A stretch of 64,000 nucleotides of DNA from Kribbella sp. CA-293567 (GCF_027627575.1 NZ_CP114065.1:3906001-3970000), one strand, 5' to 3'; counted from the first letter of the stretch, positions 42,807 through 51,886 are shown. Notes: a model not told the origin generated them from the sequence alone. Numbers and translations are program-made.

Positions 42807-43403
42807 ATGAGGGCGGACATGGTGCGCAACCGGGGCCTGCTGATCGAGGCGGCCCGGACGGCCTTCGCCGATGGCGGAGTCGACGTGTCGATCGGCGAGA
42901 TCGCCCAGCGGGCCGGGGTCGCCAAGGGCACGGTGTTCCGGCACTTCGCGACCAAGGAGGAGCTGCTGGCCGCGATCATGCTGGAGCTGCTCGCCCGGCT
43001 GATCGAGACGGCGGACAGGCTTCAGGAGGCGACCGACGCGGGGGAGGCCCTGCACGAGCTGATGACCGACGGCGTCGAAGCGCTCGCCGCCGACCGCGCG
43101 TTCTGCGAGGTGGTCGGCAGGCCGTCGCTACAGAACGTCGAGGTCCGGGCGGGCATCGAGCGGTTCGCCGGCGCCGTCGAGGTCCTGACGGCCCGCGCCC
43201 GCGAGCAGGGCGCCATCCGGAACGACGTCACCGGCACCGACATCGTCCTGCTGCTCGGTGGCATCCACCAGACCGCGGCCCCGATCCTCGACACCCACCC
43301 CGAAGCCTGGCGCCGCTACCTCGCTCTGGCCTTCGACAGTCTCGCGCCGGTCAACGCCCGGACCCTCCCGAATCCTCTGATCGGCGGCTTCCAGGAGCTG
43401 TAA
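42807..43403 (+). CDS. TetR family regulator divergent from the SDR gene
   Basis: 198-residue repressor with the helix-turn-helix region LIEAARTAFADGG, then IGEIAQRAGVAKGTVFRHFATKEELL. The C-terminal half resembles the TetR_C domain of SDR-linked regulators. The start ATG lies 6 nt after TACCGT without a Shine-Dalgarno, so a leaderless mRNA is likely. It probably binds the paired TGACC-N4-GGTCA sites. It precedes the cobalt-transport genes by 57 bp in the same direction, so read-through is possible. Confidence 0.88.
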   Translation: MRADMVRNRGLLIEAARTAFADGGVDVSIGEIAQRAGVAKGTVFRHFATKEELLAAIMLELLARLIETADRLQEATDAGEALHELMTDGVEALAADRAFCEVVGRPSLQNVEVRAGIERFAGAVEVLTARAREQGAIRNDVTGTDIVLLLGGIHQTAAPILDTHPEAWRRYLALAFDSLAPVNARTLPNPLIGGFQEL

Positions 43404-43460
43404 CCATCCGTAATCGCACCCTTGTTGCGATCGGGTCGCAGCAAGATCAAGAATGTGCTC

Positions 43461-44477
43461 ATGCATGTACCTGACGGGTTCTTCGACGCGCCCACCTCGA
43501 TCGCGACCGGCCTGATCGCCGCCGGCGCGGTCGGCTTCAGCCTGCGGCGCGCGAACCGGGAGATCCGTGAGACCGGCCCCGCGCTGGCCGGGCTGACCGC
43601 CGCCTTCGTCTTCGCCGTCCAGATGGTCAACTTCCCGGTCGGCGCCGGCACCAGCGGTCATCTGCTGGGCGGCGCGCTCGCCGCGGCGCTGGTCGGCCCG
43701 TGGACAGGCGTGCTGGTGATGTCGACGGTGCTGCTCGTGCAGGGTCTGCTGTTCGCCGACGGCGGGCTGACGGCCCTCGGGACGAACATCACCCTGATGG
43801 GAGTTGTCACCGTCATCGTCGGGTACTTCGTCACCCGCGCGCTGCTGCAGGTCATGCCCAAGCGGGTCGGCAGCGTGGTGCCCGCGACCACCGTCGGCGC
43901 ACTGATCTCGGTGCCGGTCGCGGCACTGTGCTTCACCGGCCTCTACGCGGTCGGGGGAGCGGTCGAGATCCCGATCGGCAAGCTGGCGACGGCAATGGTC
44001 GGCTGGCATCTCCTGGTCGGTCTCGGCGAGGCCGTGATCACCGCCGCCGTGCTGAGCGCGGTGGTCGCGACCCGGCCCGACCTGGTCTACGTGGCCCGGC
44101 ACCTGCAGGCCGATCTCGTCCTGGTCGATGCCGATGGCAACAGTTCGACCGTCTCACCCGACCGTCCGGTCGCGGCCAAGCCGGCCGGCCGGTCCTACGG
44201 GGTCGCCGTCGCGGCCACGCTGCTGGTCGCCGGGGTGATCAGCCTGTTCGCCAGCGCGCATCCCGACGGCCTCGAGTTCGTCGGAGCGACCCTGGGCTTC
44301 GAGAGCGCCGCCAAGGATTCGGCCGTGGCCGGCAGCCCGCTGGCCGACTACGGGGTGAGCGGCATCGGCAACAGCCAGGTCTCCGGCGCGCTGGCGGGCA
44401 TCATCGGCGTACTGGTGACGATCGTGGTCGGCCTGGCGGTCGCGAAGATCGCCTCGCTCCGCTCGCAACGGTCGTGA
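43461..44477 (+). CDS. cbiM: Cobalt ECF importer, CbiM-CbiN fusion
   Basis: 338 residues. The start is fixed by family knowledge: the mature protein must begin M-H-V-P-D-G-F because His2 binds the metal. The CbiM part has seven or so helices with VNFPVGAGTSGHLLGGALAA near residue 55 and GALISVPVAALC. From about residue 235 a CbiN-like part (LLVAGVISLFASAHPDGLEFVGATLGF, the PDGLE motif) follows, ending with a membrane helix. The complex with CbiQ and CbiO imports Co2+ (Ni2+ cannot be excluded). No cobalamin riboswitch fits in the 57-bp upstream gap. The CbiQ gene starts within its stop codon (GTGA). Confidence 0.88.
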   Translation: MHVPDGFFDAPTSIATGLIAAGAVGFSLRRANREIRETGPALAGLTAAFVFAVQMVNFPVGAGTSGHLLGGALAAALVGPWTGVLVMSTVLLVQGLLFADGGLTALGTNITLMGVVTVIVGYFVTRALLQVMPKRVGSVVPATTVGALISVPVAALCFTGLYAVGGAVEIPIGKLATAMVGWHLLVGLGEAVITAAVLSAVVATRPDLVYVARHLQADLVLVDADGNSSTVSPDRPVAAKPAGRSYGVAVAATLLVAGVISLFASAHPDGLEFVGATLGFESAAKDSAVAGSPLADYGVSGIGNSQVSGALAGIIGVLVTIVVGLAVAKIASLRSQRS

Positions 44478-45241
44478 GCGGTCCGGCCGGAGACGGTTTG
44501 CTGGTCCTGGTCGACAGCCGGATCCACCGGTTGCCGGCGCAGGTCAAGATCGTCGCCTTGTTCGTCTTCGTGCTGGCCGTCGTCTCCACTCCGGCCGCGG
44601 TGTTCTGGGCCTTCGCCCTGTACGCCGCGCTGCTGGCCGGCGCCGTCGTACTGGCGAAGTTGCCGGTGACAACAGTCGTCCGCCGTCTCGCGGTGGAGAC
44701 GCCGTTCATCGTCTTCGCTCTGGTGCTGCCGTTCGTCGCGACGGGCCCGCGAGTCGAAGTACTCGGGCTGTCGCTCTCCGAGTCCGGCGTGCTCGGCGCG
44801 TGGAACGTGCTGGCGAAGGGCACCCTCGGCGTGATCGCGGCGATCGTGCTGTCGGCGTCGACCGGACCGCGTGACCTGCTCGCCGGCCTGGAGCGCTTGC
44901 GGTTGCCGTCGACGCTGGTCGCGATCCTCTCCTTCATGGTGCGCTACCTGAGCGTGGTTTCCGATGACCTGCACCGGATGCGGATCGCCCGGGAGTCCCG
45001 CGGGTACGCCGGTGGCAGGATCGGTCACCTGAAGGCCGTCGCCGGGGGAGTGGGCGCGTTGTTCGTGCGGAGTTTCGAGCGCGGCGAACGGGTCCACCTG
45101 GCGATGCAGTCACGTGGCTACACCGGCCGGATGCCGCAGCTCGCGAGCTCGGGCGCGGCCGGCAACCAGTGGGTCGAAGGACTGACGATCTCCCTGCTCG
45201 CGGTCCTGATCGCGGTCGCGGCTAGGCTTGCGGGTTTGTGA
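44474..45241 (+). CDS. cbiQ: Cobalt ECF importer transmembrane protein CbiQ
   Basis: 255-residue T-component with about five helices. The two coupling motifs are present: RIARESRGYAGG and LAMQSRGYTGRMP, the Ala-Arg-Gly-type helices that contact the ATPase. GTG start overlapping the CbiM stop; CbiO likewise starts inside its stop codon. Translational coupling of the whole operon is evident. Confidence 0.88.
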   Translation: MSGPAGDGLLVLVDSRIHRLPAQVKIVALFVFVLAVVSTPAAVFWAFALYAALLAGAVVLAKLPVTTVVRRLAVETPFIVFALVLPFVATGPRVEVLGLSLSESGVLGAWNVLAKGTLGVIAAIVLSASTGPRDLLAGLERLRLPSTLVAILSFMVRYLSVVSDDLHRMRIARESRGYAGGRIGHLKAVAGGVGALFVRSFERGERVHLAMQSRGYTGRMPQLASSGAAGNQWVEGLTISLLAVLIAVAARLAGL

Positions 45242-46008
45242 GCGGTCCATCGATCCATGTCGAGCGTCTCGTCTTCGCCTACCCCGATGGCCGCCAGGCC
45301 CTGTACGGCGTCGACTTCACCATCCAGCCCGGTGAACGCGTCGCCCTGCTCGGCCCGAACGGCGCCGGCAAGACCACGCTCGTCCTGCACCTGAACGGCA
45401 TCCTCGGCTCGGTCGCCGGTGGCAGTGGCAGCGGCCGGATCCAGATCGGCGGCTCGGACCTGCACCGCGAGCACCTCCCCGAAGTACGCCGCAAGGTCGG
45501 GCTGGTGTTCCAGGACCCCGACGACCAGCTCTTCATGCCGACGGTCCGCGACGACGTCGCCTTCGGCCCCGCGAACCTGGGCCTGCGCGGCCCGGAACTC
45601 GACGACCGCGTGCACGAGGCGCTGCTGCAGGTCGGCATGCAGGACCACGCCGACCACGCCCCGCACCACCTCTCCTACGGCCAGCGCCGCCGGGTCGCCG
45701 TCGCCACGGTGCTCGCGATGCGCCCCGAAGTACTGGTCCTCGACGAGCCCTCCAGCAACCTCGACCCCGCCAGCCGCCGCGAACTGGCCGACATCCTCTC
45801 GTCCCTCGACGTCACCTTGCTGATGATCACCCACGACCTCCCCTACGCCCTCCAGCTCTGCGAACGCAGCCTCCTGATGGACGCCGGCCGCATCGTCGCC
45901 GACGGCAAGACCCGGGACCTCCTCGGCAACGCCGACCTGATGACAGCCCACCGCCTCGAACTCCCCTACGGCTTCAACCCCCTCTCCGTCCCAGGCCCCG
46001 AGCACTGA
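45238..46008 (+). CDS. cbiO: Cobalt ECF importer ATPase CbiO
   Basis: 256-residue ATPase. Walker A GPNGAGKTTLVLHLNG near residue 42, Q-loop VFQDPDDQLFMPTV (typical of ECF ATPases) near 90, signature LSYGQRRRVAVA near 142, Walker B VLVLDEPSSNLDP near 165, switch His in MITHDLPYAL. GTG start. Last gene of the operon and convergent with the unknown helical protein. Confidence 0.9.
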   Translation: MSGPSIHVERLVFAYPDGRQALYGVDFTIQPGERVALLGPNGAGKTTLVLHLNGILGSVAGGSGSGRIQIGGSDLHREHLPEVRRKVGLVFQDPDDQLFMPTVRDDVAFGPANLGLRGPELDDRVHEALLQVGMQDHADHAPHHLSYGQRRRVAVATVLAMRPEVLVLDEPSSNLDPASRRELADILSSLDVTLLMITHDLPYALQLCERSLLMDAGRIVADGKTRDLLGNADLMTAHRLELPYGFNPLSVPGPEH

Positions 46009-46076
46009 ACTGGTGCCTCGAAGACAGGAGCCGGCTTCAGAGAGGTGCTGACGGGTGTGAGCCGCTGGATGCTCGC

Positions 46077-47324
46077 TCAGCCATCCTGGTCGGGCTTGTC
46101 GTCCTTGCGTCGGCCGAGTGCTCGCTCGGCGATCAGACTGGAAAACTTGCCCGTTGCGGACTTGGCCAGACCGAAGGTCTCGGTGCCGAGGCGTTTGGCG
46201 GCGTCGACGCCGTCTGCTCCCGTCTCGAGCGCCTTGTCCTTCGCTTCCGTGGCGGCGTCAGCCCATCGCCGAGCCTCCAGCGACTGTCGTTCGTGCTCGA
46301 TCCCGAGCCGCCCGCGGAAGTCGGCGACGGCGCCGACCACCACGTTGCTCGACCGAACCACCTCACGGGCCGTGGTCGGTTGCAGCAGCACCTTCGCATT
46401 CGCCGTTCCGGCGGCCGCGTCCATGCGGGTCATCAGGCGTTCAGTGCTACGAGAGATGAGTTCCAACCGGTTGTGCCGGGCGGTCCGCAGGCCGAGGCGA
46501 TGCCGGTCGAGTTCATCCGGAGCCGCGTCGAGCACCCGGTCGATCTCGAGGACGGCCATCGCGTCCTGCAGTTGGAAGCACCGAGCCAGGACAGCCAGCC
46601 ATTCCTGGACCTTGGACTCCGCGTCCTTCGAGGTCCTGGCGAGCTCACCGAGCTTGGTCTCGCGCTCCAGCTTCTCCGCGAGCGCGTCGAGTTGCCGCAG
46701 TACGTATGCCTGAGTGCGGGCGATCATCAGTGTAGTGCTCTGCACTTTGGACCAGGTCACCTCGGAAACCCGGCCCACCTGCTCGCGGATGGTCATCGCC
46801 TCTTCGATCACCAGGTCCACTCCGATCATGTCGGCGAGCACAGCGTCCTTCTGGGCGCGGAGTACGTCGTCGACCTTCTCGTCGATCACGGCCAGGTAGT
46901 CGGTGATCTCGTCCATGGCCTGTTGCATCGCGAGCTGCGCCATGATCCCGGCAGCACCAGCCAGCATCGCCGGGTTGGTCAGCAGCGTCCCGGGCCCCTT
47001 CGTGAACTCGACCAGTCCTTTGATCTTGCCGCGGTCGGTCACCACAGCCCGGCTGACCCCGGAGCCCGACCCCTTCATCAGGCCGAACTTGTCGACAGCC
47101 GCGGCGGACTCCTTGGTCAGCTTCACCCAGCGACCGGAGTTGGCCGCGATCTCGGAACCAGCCTGTGCGGCTGCCGACCCGGCGCTGAGAACAGATCCGA
47201 GCCGCTGCAGTCCCAGGTCCTTCGACGGCAGTCCCTCCGAGACGAGGAAGCGCTCGACCGCCGTCGGCTCCCCGATGACCGCCAGTCCGTCGCCGTCGCT
47301 GATCAGCTGAATCTCGTCGTCCAT
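46077..47324 (-). CDS. Unrecognised helical protein
   Basis: 415 residues; no family recognised. The N-terminal 60 residues look like a small alpha/beta unit (IQLISDGDGLAVIGEPTAVERFLVSEGL). Residues 125-165 contain a Gly/Ala/Met-rich apolar stretch (LTNPAMLAGAAGIMAQLAMQQA). The remainder is long amphipathic helices with heptad character (YLAVIDEKVDDVLRAQKDAV, VLRQLDALAEKLERETKLG), ending in a lysine/aspartate tail. No signal peptide. ATG with CAGGAG 6 nt upstream. Monocistronic. Coiled-coil assembly or membrane association is possible; function unknown. Confidence 0.75.
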   Translation of the reverse strand: MDDEIQLISDGDGLAVIGEPTAVERFLVSEGLPSKDLGLQRLGSVLSAGSAAAQAGSEIAANSGRWVKLTKESAAAVDKFGLMKGSGSGVSRAVVTDRGKIKGLVEFTKGPGTLLTNPAMLAGAAGIMAQLAMQQAMDEITDYLAVIDEKVDDVLRAQKDAVLADMIGVDLVIEEAMTIREQVGRVSEVTWSKVQSTTLMIARTQAYVLRQLDALAEKLERETKLGELARTSKDAESKVQEWLAVLARCFQLQDAMAVLEIDRVLDAAPDELDRHRLGLRTARHNRLELISRSTERLMTRMDAAAGTANAKVLLQPTTAREVVRSSNVVVGAVADFRGRLGIEHERQSLEARRWADAATEAKDKALETGADGVDAAKRLGTETFGLAKSATGKFSSLIAERALGRRKDDKPDQDG

Positions 47325-47561
47325 CGTCAGCTCCTGAAGTCTGGGCAGGGAAGCCCGGATCTTCGCAGTTGAAAGGTCGCCGAGTCGAGGCCAGCGGGGT
47401 CGAGGAACGAAGAGGACCGGGCCAACGCTGGTTACCTCGCAGGGCAAGGCGTGGTGAATTTCTTACCGACCTCTTGCGTGTTACTCACCGGTGGTGGATG
47501 GTGACTCTCAGTTCACCCTGCCTTGGTCTCCTCCCACACCATCGCAAAGGCGGTCCGCCCC

Positions 47562-48350
47562 ATGCAGAAGAAGTTCGCCGGTCTTGTCGGCGCCACAGTT
47601 CTCGGTACTGCGTTGCTCACCTCCGTTCCCGCCCACGCGGCGGCGCCGGTCTACGTTGCCCTCGGCGACTCGTACGCCTCCGGTGTCGGCACCCGCACCT
47701 ACCTTGCCGACAGCGGCGCCTGCCAGCGCTCGGCCAAGTCCTACCCGTACGTCGACGCGGCTCGCGTCGGTGCTGCGCTCACCTCGGTCGCCTGTTCCGG
47801 CGCCCGGGTCGCCGACGTCACGGCCAAGCAGCTCGGCCCGCTGAACAGCAGCGTCAAGTGGGTCACGCTCCAGGTCGGCGGCAACGACGCCGGCTTCTCG
47901 TCGGTGATCACCGAGTGCGCCAAACCGTCCTGGCTCGGCAACTGCACCGGTGCCGTCACCACCGCGCAGGCAACGATCAACAACACGATCCCCGGCCGCC
48001 TCAACACCCTCTACGCCACCGTGCGCTCGCGGGCGACCACGGCGAAGGTGATCATCGTCGGCTACCCGCGGCTGTTCAACGGCACCGACTGCAACGCGGC
48101 CACCTTCTTCAGTCCCGACGAGATGACCAGGCTGAACGCGACCGCCGATCTGCTGAACTCCAAGATCGCGGCCGCCGCCAGTGCGGCCGGCTACACCTTC
48201 GTGAACCCGACCGCCGCCTTCGTCGGGCACGCGGTCTGCGGCAGCCCCGAATGGATCAACGGACTGTCGAACCCGGTCAGCGAGTCCTACCACCCCAACA
48301 CCACCGGCCAGGCGGGCTTCGCCAACCTCGTCGACGACCACCTGACCTAG
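47562..48350 (+). CDS. Secreted SGNH/GDSL esterase
   Basis: 262 residues with a signal peptide (MQKKFAGLVGATVLGTALL, cleaved near AHAAA). SGNH hydrolase blocks: VALGDSYASGVG (nucleophile Ser) near residue 38, VTLQVGGNDAGF (Asn) near 108, and SESYHPNTTGQ with the catalytic His near 245. Several Cys pairs (Cys in SGACQRS, SVACSG, ITECAKP, GNCTG) suggest disulfides. It resembles Streptomyces secreted esterases/lipases acting on lipid or polymer esters. Start taken at the ATG that begins the signal peptide. Confidence 0.88.
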   Translation: MQKKFAGLVGATVLGTALLTSVPAHAAAPVYVALGDSYASGVGTRTYLADSGACQRSAKSYPYVDAARVGAALTSVACSGARVADVTAKQLGPLNSSVKWVTLQVGGNDAGFSSVITECAKPSWLGNCTGAVTTAQATINNTIPGRLNTLYATVRSRATTAKVIIVGYPRLFNGTDCNAATFFSPDEMTRLNATADLLNSKIAAAASAAGYTFVNPTAAFVGHAVCGSPEWINGLSNPVSESYHPNTTGQAGFANLVDDHLT

Positions 48351-48373
48351 AACGCGAAACCGGCTCGACCTGC

Positions 48374-48411
48374 GCGGCGCCCCTGGACGTGATGTCATGC
48401 AGGGGTGCCGC
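48374..48411 (+). terminator. Hairpin downstream of the SGNH esterase
   Basis: GCGGCGCCCCT pairs with AGGGGTGCCGC, with one G/T mismatch, around a 16-nt loop. No U-tract. Confidence 0.45.
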
Positions 48412-48658
48412 AGCGGTCTGTCCGGTGCGCGAGGCCGACCCCGGAGGGGTGGCCGGTGTCGTCCGCCGGGCAGGGCTGCCTCCCTTTGCGGCCTGCCGTC
48501 ATTGACCTTCTGGTGTCGCGGCGCAGCAGTGCCAGCACTCTCCGTAGGCCCTGCTGAGCGGGTGTTTCAACGCTGTAGTGACCGTCCGTGAGACGTGAAA
48601 ACGGTTGGGTGTGAGATGCGTCACGTCGGGTCGCGCGTGGGATTCACCGGATGACAGA

Positions 48659-48689
48659 TTGCAGCGATTACGCCCGCTCAGCGTAATAA
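48659..48689 (+). promoter_or_regulatory. Promoter of the M4 protease with internal palindrome
   Basis: TTGCAG (48659) and TAATAA (48684) with a 19-bp spacer. The inverted repeat ATTACG-N9-CGTAAT (48667-48687) occupies the spacer and overlaps the -10, a position suited to repression. Confidence 0.5.
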
Positions 48690-48709
48690 CGGCAAGGGGA
48701 GGAACATTC

Positions 48710-51028
48710 GTGAAAGCTCGCACCTGGCTCGCCGGCCTCGCGGTCGGCGCAGTCTCACTCAGCCTGACGGCTCCGGGGCTCGCGAACAGCGCGCCGGTCC
48801 CGTCCGCTGACAGCAGCACGGCCGCCAAGAGCCCGGAGATCCGCACTGTCGGAACTCCGAAGGCCGGCGGCAAAGGCCTGGTCACCAAGCGCGACGCGAC
48901 CGGCCGGGCCCACTCGATCCGGCCCGCGGCCCCGCTGAAGGCACCGGCCTCGGTCGGCGCCAAGGCCGGCCGCTCCGCCACCAGCAAGACCGACGCCGTG
49001 GCCGTCGCCAAGGCGCAGGTCACCGCGATCGCCCCGTACTTCGGGGCCCGCCCGGCCGACCTGGTCGCGAAGTCGAGCTCGCTCGGCAAGCTCGGTTCGC
49101 AGGTCCGGTTCCAGCAGACCATCGACGGCGTCCAGGTCTACGGCGGCGAGATCGTCACCAACCTGGACAAGACCGGCGCCCTGTCCTCGGCCAACGGCGA
49201 GGTCGCGCTCGCGACGTACGGCGCGTTCCCGAAGGCCGGCGCGGTCGAGGCCGCCAAGGCCACCGCGCAGGACGCCGCCGTCAAGTCGGTCGCCGACCGC
49301 GGCAAGCTGGACGCGTCGAAGCTCACCGCGAAGCTGGACGGACCGCGCTGGTTCGACCTCAGCATCGTCACCCGGCAGCCGGGTTCGGTCGCGATCCCGG
49401 TCTACCTGTACGACGTGACCGGCCCCAACGACACCCGCTGGCAGGCGATGGTGCACGCGTCGGCCGGCAAGACCCTGCTCGCCTGGGACATGACCGAGCA
49501 CATCAAGCGCGTGGTCTGCGACGCGAACCGCACCATCATCCAGACCGGCGCCGAGGACGTCCGCTGTGGTGGCGGCGTCTTCGCGGCCTCCCGGGTGGAG
49601 GGCGGCCCGGTCTCCTCGGTCCCGGACGTCAACCAGGTCTTCGAGTTCTTCGGTGACACCTCCGACACCTTCACCGGTATCGGCACCGACCTGACCGACC
49701 TGATCGGCGTCGACTACGGCGACGGTCTGGGCAAGGCGCTGCGCGGTACCGTCCGGATCTGCGTCGACGGCGGCTGCCCGTTCGCCAACGCGTTCTGGAA
49801 CGGTGAGCAGATGGCCTTCGGTGAAGGCGTCAGCACCGACGACATCACCGGTCACGAGCTGACCCACGGCGTCACCCAGAACACCTCCGCCCTGGCCTAC
49901 CTGTGGGAGTCCGGCGCGATCAACGAGTCGCTGTCCGACATCATGGGCGAGTTCGTCGACCTGACCAACGGGTCCGCGGACGACACCCAGGCCAACCGCT
50001 GGCTGATGGGTGAGGGCTCCAGCCTCGGCGCGATCCGGTCGATGAAGGACCCGACCGCGTTCGGCGACCCGGACAAGATGACCAGTGCCAACTGGTTCGA
50101 CGACCAGTTCTTCCAGGACAACGGCGGCGTGCACTTCAACTCCGGCGTCGGCAACAAGGCGGCGTTCCTGATCGCCGACGGCGGCACCTTCAACGGCCAG
50201 ACCATGGCCGGGATCGGTGTCGCGAAGTCCGAGGCGCTGTGGCACGAGACCCAGAAGATGCTGACCAGCGGCGCCGACTACGGTGACCTCGCCGAGGGCC
50301 TGCGCTCGGTCTGCAACGTGCTCCAGAAGCACGACGTCCGCGGGATGACCAAGGCCGACTGCGCCGAGGTCGAGAAGGGCATCAAGGCCACCGAGCTGGA
50401 CCTCGAGCCCACGGTCGGCAAGCCGGCCCAGGCCCCGGTCTGCGACACCACCGGCGCCAGGGTCAAGAACCTGATCACGACCAGCTTCAAGCAGTACCCG
50501 GACGGCGTCGTCGAGCGGAGCGCGGGCTGGGTGCTCGGCAAGGCCGAGGGCAACCCGAACGCCGGTGTCGACACGGCGTACACCTCGGACGGCAACGACT
50601 CGATGTACGGCCAGATCACCGACCCGGCCTCGTCGATCACGGTGAAGACCAAGAACGCGATGAAGATCAAGAACGAGAAGACGTACCTGCGCTTCACGCA
50701 CGCGTACAACTTCTACAACGTCTTCATCATCTTCGGTGTCCGCACCGGTACCGCGACGCTGGACTACTCGATCGACAACGGGACGACCTGGCAGGACAGC
50801 TCGGCGCTGCCGTGGAAGAACGGGCCGACCGTCGACCCGAACTTCGACGACGAGCCGGCCGCCTGGCACGGCAGCTCGGGCGGCTGGGAGACCAGCCGGC
50901 TGGACGTCTCGCAGCTGAGCGGCGAACTGGTGAAGTTCCGCTGGAACGGGAACGGCGCCGACTTCGCCGACCTGATCCCCGGTAACTGGTGGCTCGACAA
51001 CGCCACCATCTACACCTGCTCGGAGTAG
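48710..51028 (+). CDS. Secreted M4-family (thermolysin-like) metalloprotease
   Basis: 772 residues. Signal peptide (TWLAGLAVGAVSLSLTAPGLA), then an FTP/PepSY-type propeptide to about residue 260 (FQQTIDGVQVYGGEIVTNLD). The catalytic domain has GHELTHGVTQ (HExxH zinc site) near residue 383, the third ligand Glu in WESGAINESLSDIMGEF, and the transition-state His in NGGVHFNSGVGNKAAF. The C-terminal 180 residues are a beta-sandwich (YSIDNGTTWQDSS, WRWNG-like FRWNGNGADF) of the immune-inhibitor-A/MAM-like type, probably for substrate binding. GTG start with GGGGAGGA 6 nt upstream. A strong terminator follows. Confidence 0.9.
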   Translation: MKARTWLAGLAVGAVSLSLTAPGLANSAPVPSADSSTAAKSPEIRTVGTPKAGGKGLVTKRDATGRAHSIRPAAPLKAPASVGAKAGRSATSKTDAVAVAKAQVTAIAPYFGARPADLVAKSSSLGKLGSQVRFQQTIDGVQVYGGEIVTNLDKTGALSSANGEVALATYGAFPKAGAVEAAKATAQDAAVKSVADRGKLDASKLTAKLDGPRWFDLSIVTRQPGSVAIPVYLYDVTGPNDTRWQAMVHASAGKTLLAWDMTEHIKRVVCDANRTIIQTGAEDVRCGGGVFAASRVEGGPVSSVPDVNQVFEFFGDTSDTFTGIGTDLTDLIGVDYGDGLGKALRGTVRICVDGGCPFANAFWNGEQMAFGEGVSTDDITGHELTHGVTQNTSALAYLWESGAINESLSDIMGEFVDLTNGSADDTQANRWLMGEGSSLGAIRSMKDPTAFGDPDKMTSANWFDDQFFQDNGGVHFNSGVGNKAAFLIADGGTFNGQTMAGIGVAKSEALWHETQKMLTSGADYGDLAEGLRSVCNVLQKHDVRGMTKADCAEVEKGIKATELDLEPTVGKPAQAPVCDTTGARVKNLITTSFKQYPDGVVERSAGWVLGKAEGNPNAGVDTAYTSDGNDSMYGQITDPASSITVKTKNAMKIKNEKTYLRFTHAYNFYNVFIIFGVRTGTATLDYSIDNGTTWQDSSALPWKNGPTVDPNFDDEPAAWHGSSGGWETSRLDVSQLSGELVKFRWNGNGADFADLIPGNWWLDNATIYTCSE

Positions 51029-51036
51029 GTCACCGG

Positions 51037-51069
51037 AAAGGCCCGGCGGATCCGTCCGCCGGGCCTTTT
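51037..51069 (+). terminator. Rho-independent terminator after the M4 protease
   Basis: Perfect stem GGCCCGGCGGA / TCCGCCGGGCC with loop TCCG, flanked by AAA and TTTT. Confidence 0.9.
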
Positions 51070-51094
51070 CTTGCCCTGTATATGCCGCATCGGG

Positions 51095-51100
51095 TATATA
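51095..51100 (+). promoter_or_regulatory. -10 hexamer of the SRPBCC gene
   Basis: TATATA, 6 nt before the ATG. The stretch around it (TATAT at 51079 and TATATAT at 51095) is the most AT-rich in the neighbourhood. Confidence 0.45.
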
Positions 51101-51106
51101 TGACTC

Positions 51107-51886
51107 ATGACCGAGCAGCTGACCAGCGAGAACGGCCGGACCGTACTGCGGATGGAGCGAGCCCTGCGCCATCCGGCCGAGAAGGTCTGGCGCGCGCTCA
51201 CCGAGCCGTCGGAGCTGGCCGCCTGGTTCCCGGCCGCGGTCGAGCTGGACTTGCAGCTGAGCGGCCGGATCACCTTCGCCTTCGAGGGGGAGGAGGACTC
51301 CGACAGCGGCGTGATCCGTGCCTACGACCCGCCCCGGTTGCTCGAGTTCACCTGGGGTGAGGAGATCCAGCGCTGGGAGCTGATCCCGACCGCGGACGGC
51401 TGCCTGCTCACGCTCACCGCGACGTACGACGACCGTCCCGGCTCGGCCAGCTTCACCGCCGGCTGGACCCTCTGCCTCGACGCCCTCAACGAAGCACTGG
51501 GCGGCTCGCCCGTCCCGCGTGCGCACTACGCGCTGCTCCACGAGTACTTCGTCCGCACGTACGGCCTGGACGCCGGCGAAGTGCTGACCGACGGCAGTCT
51601 GCGCTTCGAGCGACAGCTGACCGCTCCGAAGGAACAGGTCTGGCCCGCACTGCACGGCTTGGTTGCCGAAGGCATCGAAGCTGGACCGGCCAGGACTGCC
51701 GTCGAGCCGACCGAGCTGAGCTTCGAATGGCAGCACGGAGTGGTGACGTGGCGCCTGCGGGACGGCAACGGGGGAGCGCGGCTCGTGCTCACCCAGAGCG
51801 GGCCGGCCGCCCAGTACCTCGCCCCCTGGCGTGAGGTGATCGAGGAACTGGCGGCCGGACTGGCGGCTCAGACCAGCGCGGGCTGA
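51107..51886 (+). CDS. SRPBCC (AHSA1/START-like) domain protein
   Basis: 259 residues. The first 140 form one AHSA1-type domain: LRMERALRHPAEKVWRALTEP, LAAWFPAAVEL, YDPPRLLEFTWG, LTLTATYDD, GWTLCLDALNEALGG. A second, less conserved half repeats the pattern (RFERQLTAPKEQVWPALHG, LSFEWQHGVVTWRL, LVLTQSGPA). Such proteins bind hydrophobic ligands or act as stress co-chaperones; no function can be assigned. Probably leaderless. Its 3' end overlaps the convergent UvrA-like gene by 19 bp. Confidence 0.82.
   Translation: MTEQLTSENGRTVLRMERALRHPAEKVWRALTEPSELAAWFPAAVELDLQLSGRITFAFEGEEDSDSGVIRAYDPPRLLEFTWGEEIQRWELIPTADGCLLTLTATYDDRPGSASFTAGWTLCLDALNEALGGSPVPRAHYALLHEYFVRTYGLDAGEVLTDGSLRFERQLTAPKEQVWPALHGLVAEGIEAGPARTAVEPTELSFEWQHGVVTWRLRDGNGGARLVLTQSGPAAQYLAPWREVIEELAAGLAAQTSAG

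Larger units (their letters stand above)
48351..48709. other. Intergenic region with terminator and protease promoter
   Basis: 359 bases without a convincing gene. It holds a terminator-like hairpin near its start and a promoter with a palindrome just before the protease gene; nothing else was recognised. Confidence 0.6.

Noticed and set aside
43404-43460. Cobalamin riboswitch before the cobalt importer
   Set aside because: Only 57 bases are available and no B12-box-like sequence is visible.
48755-51736. 993-codon minus-strand frame opposite the M4 protease
   Set aside because: Repetitive Arg/Val/Asp/Gly composition and no family resemblance; the opposite strand encodes a clear secreted metalloprotease.
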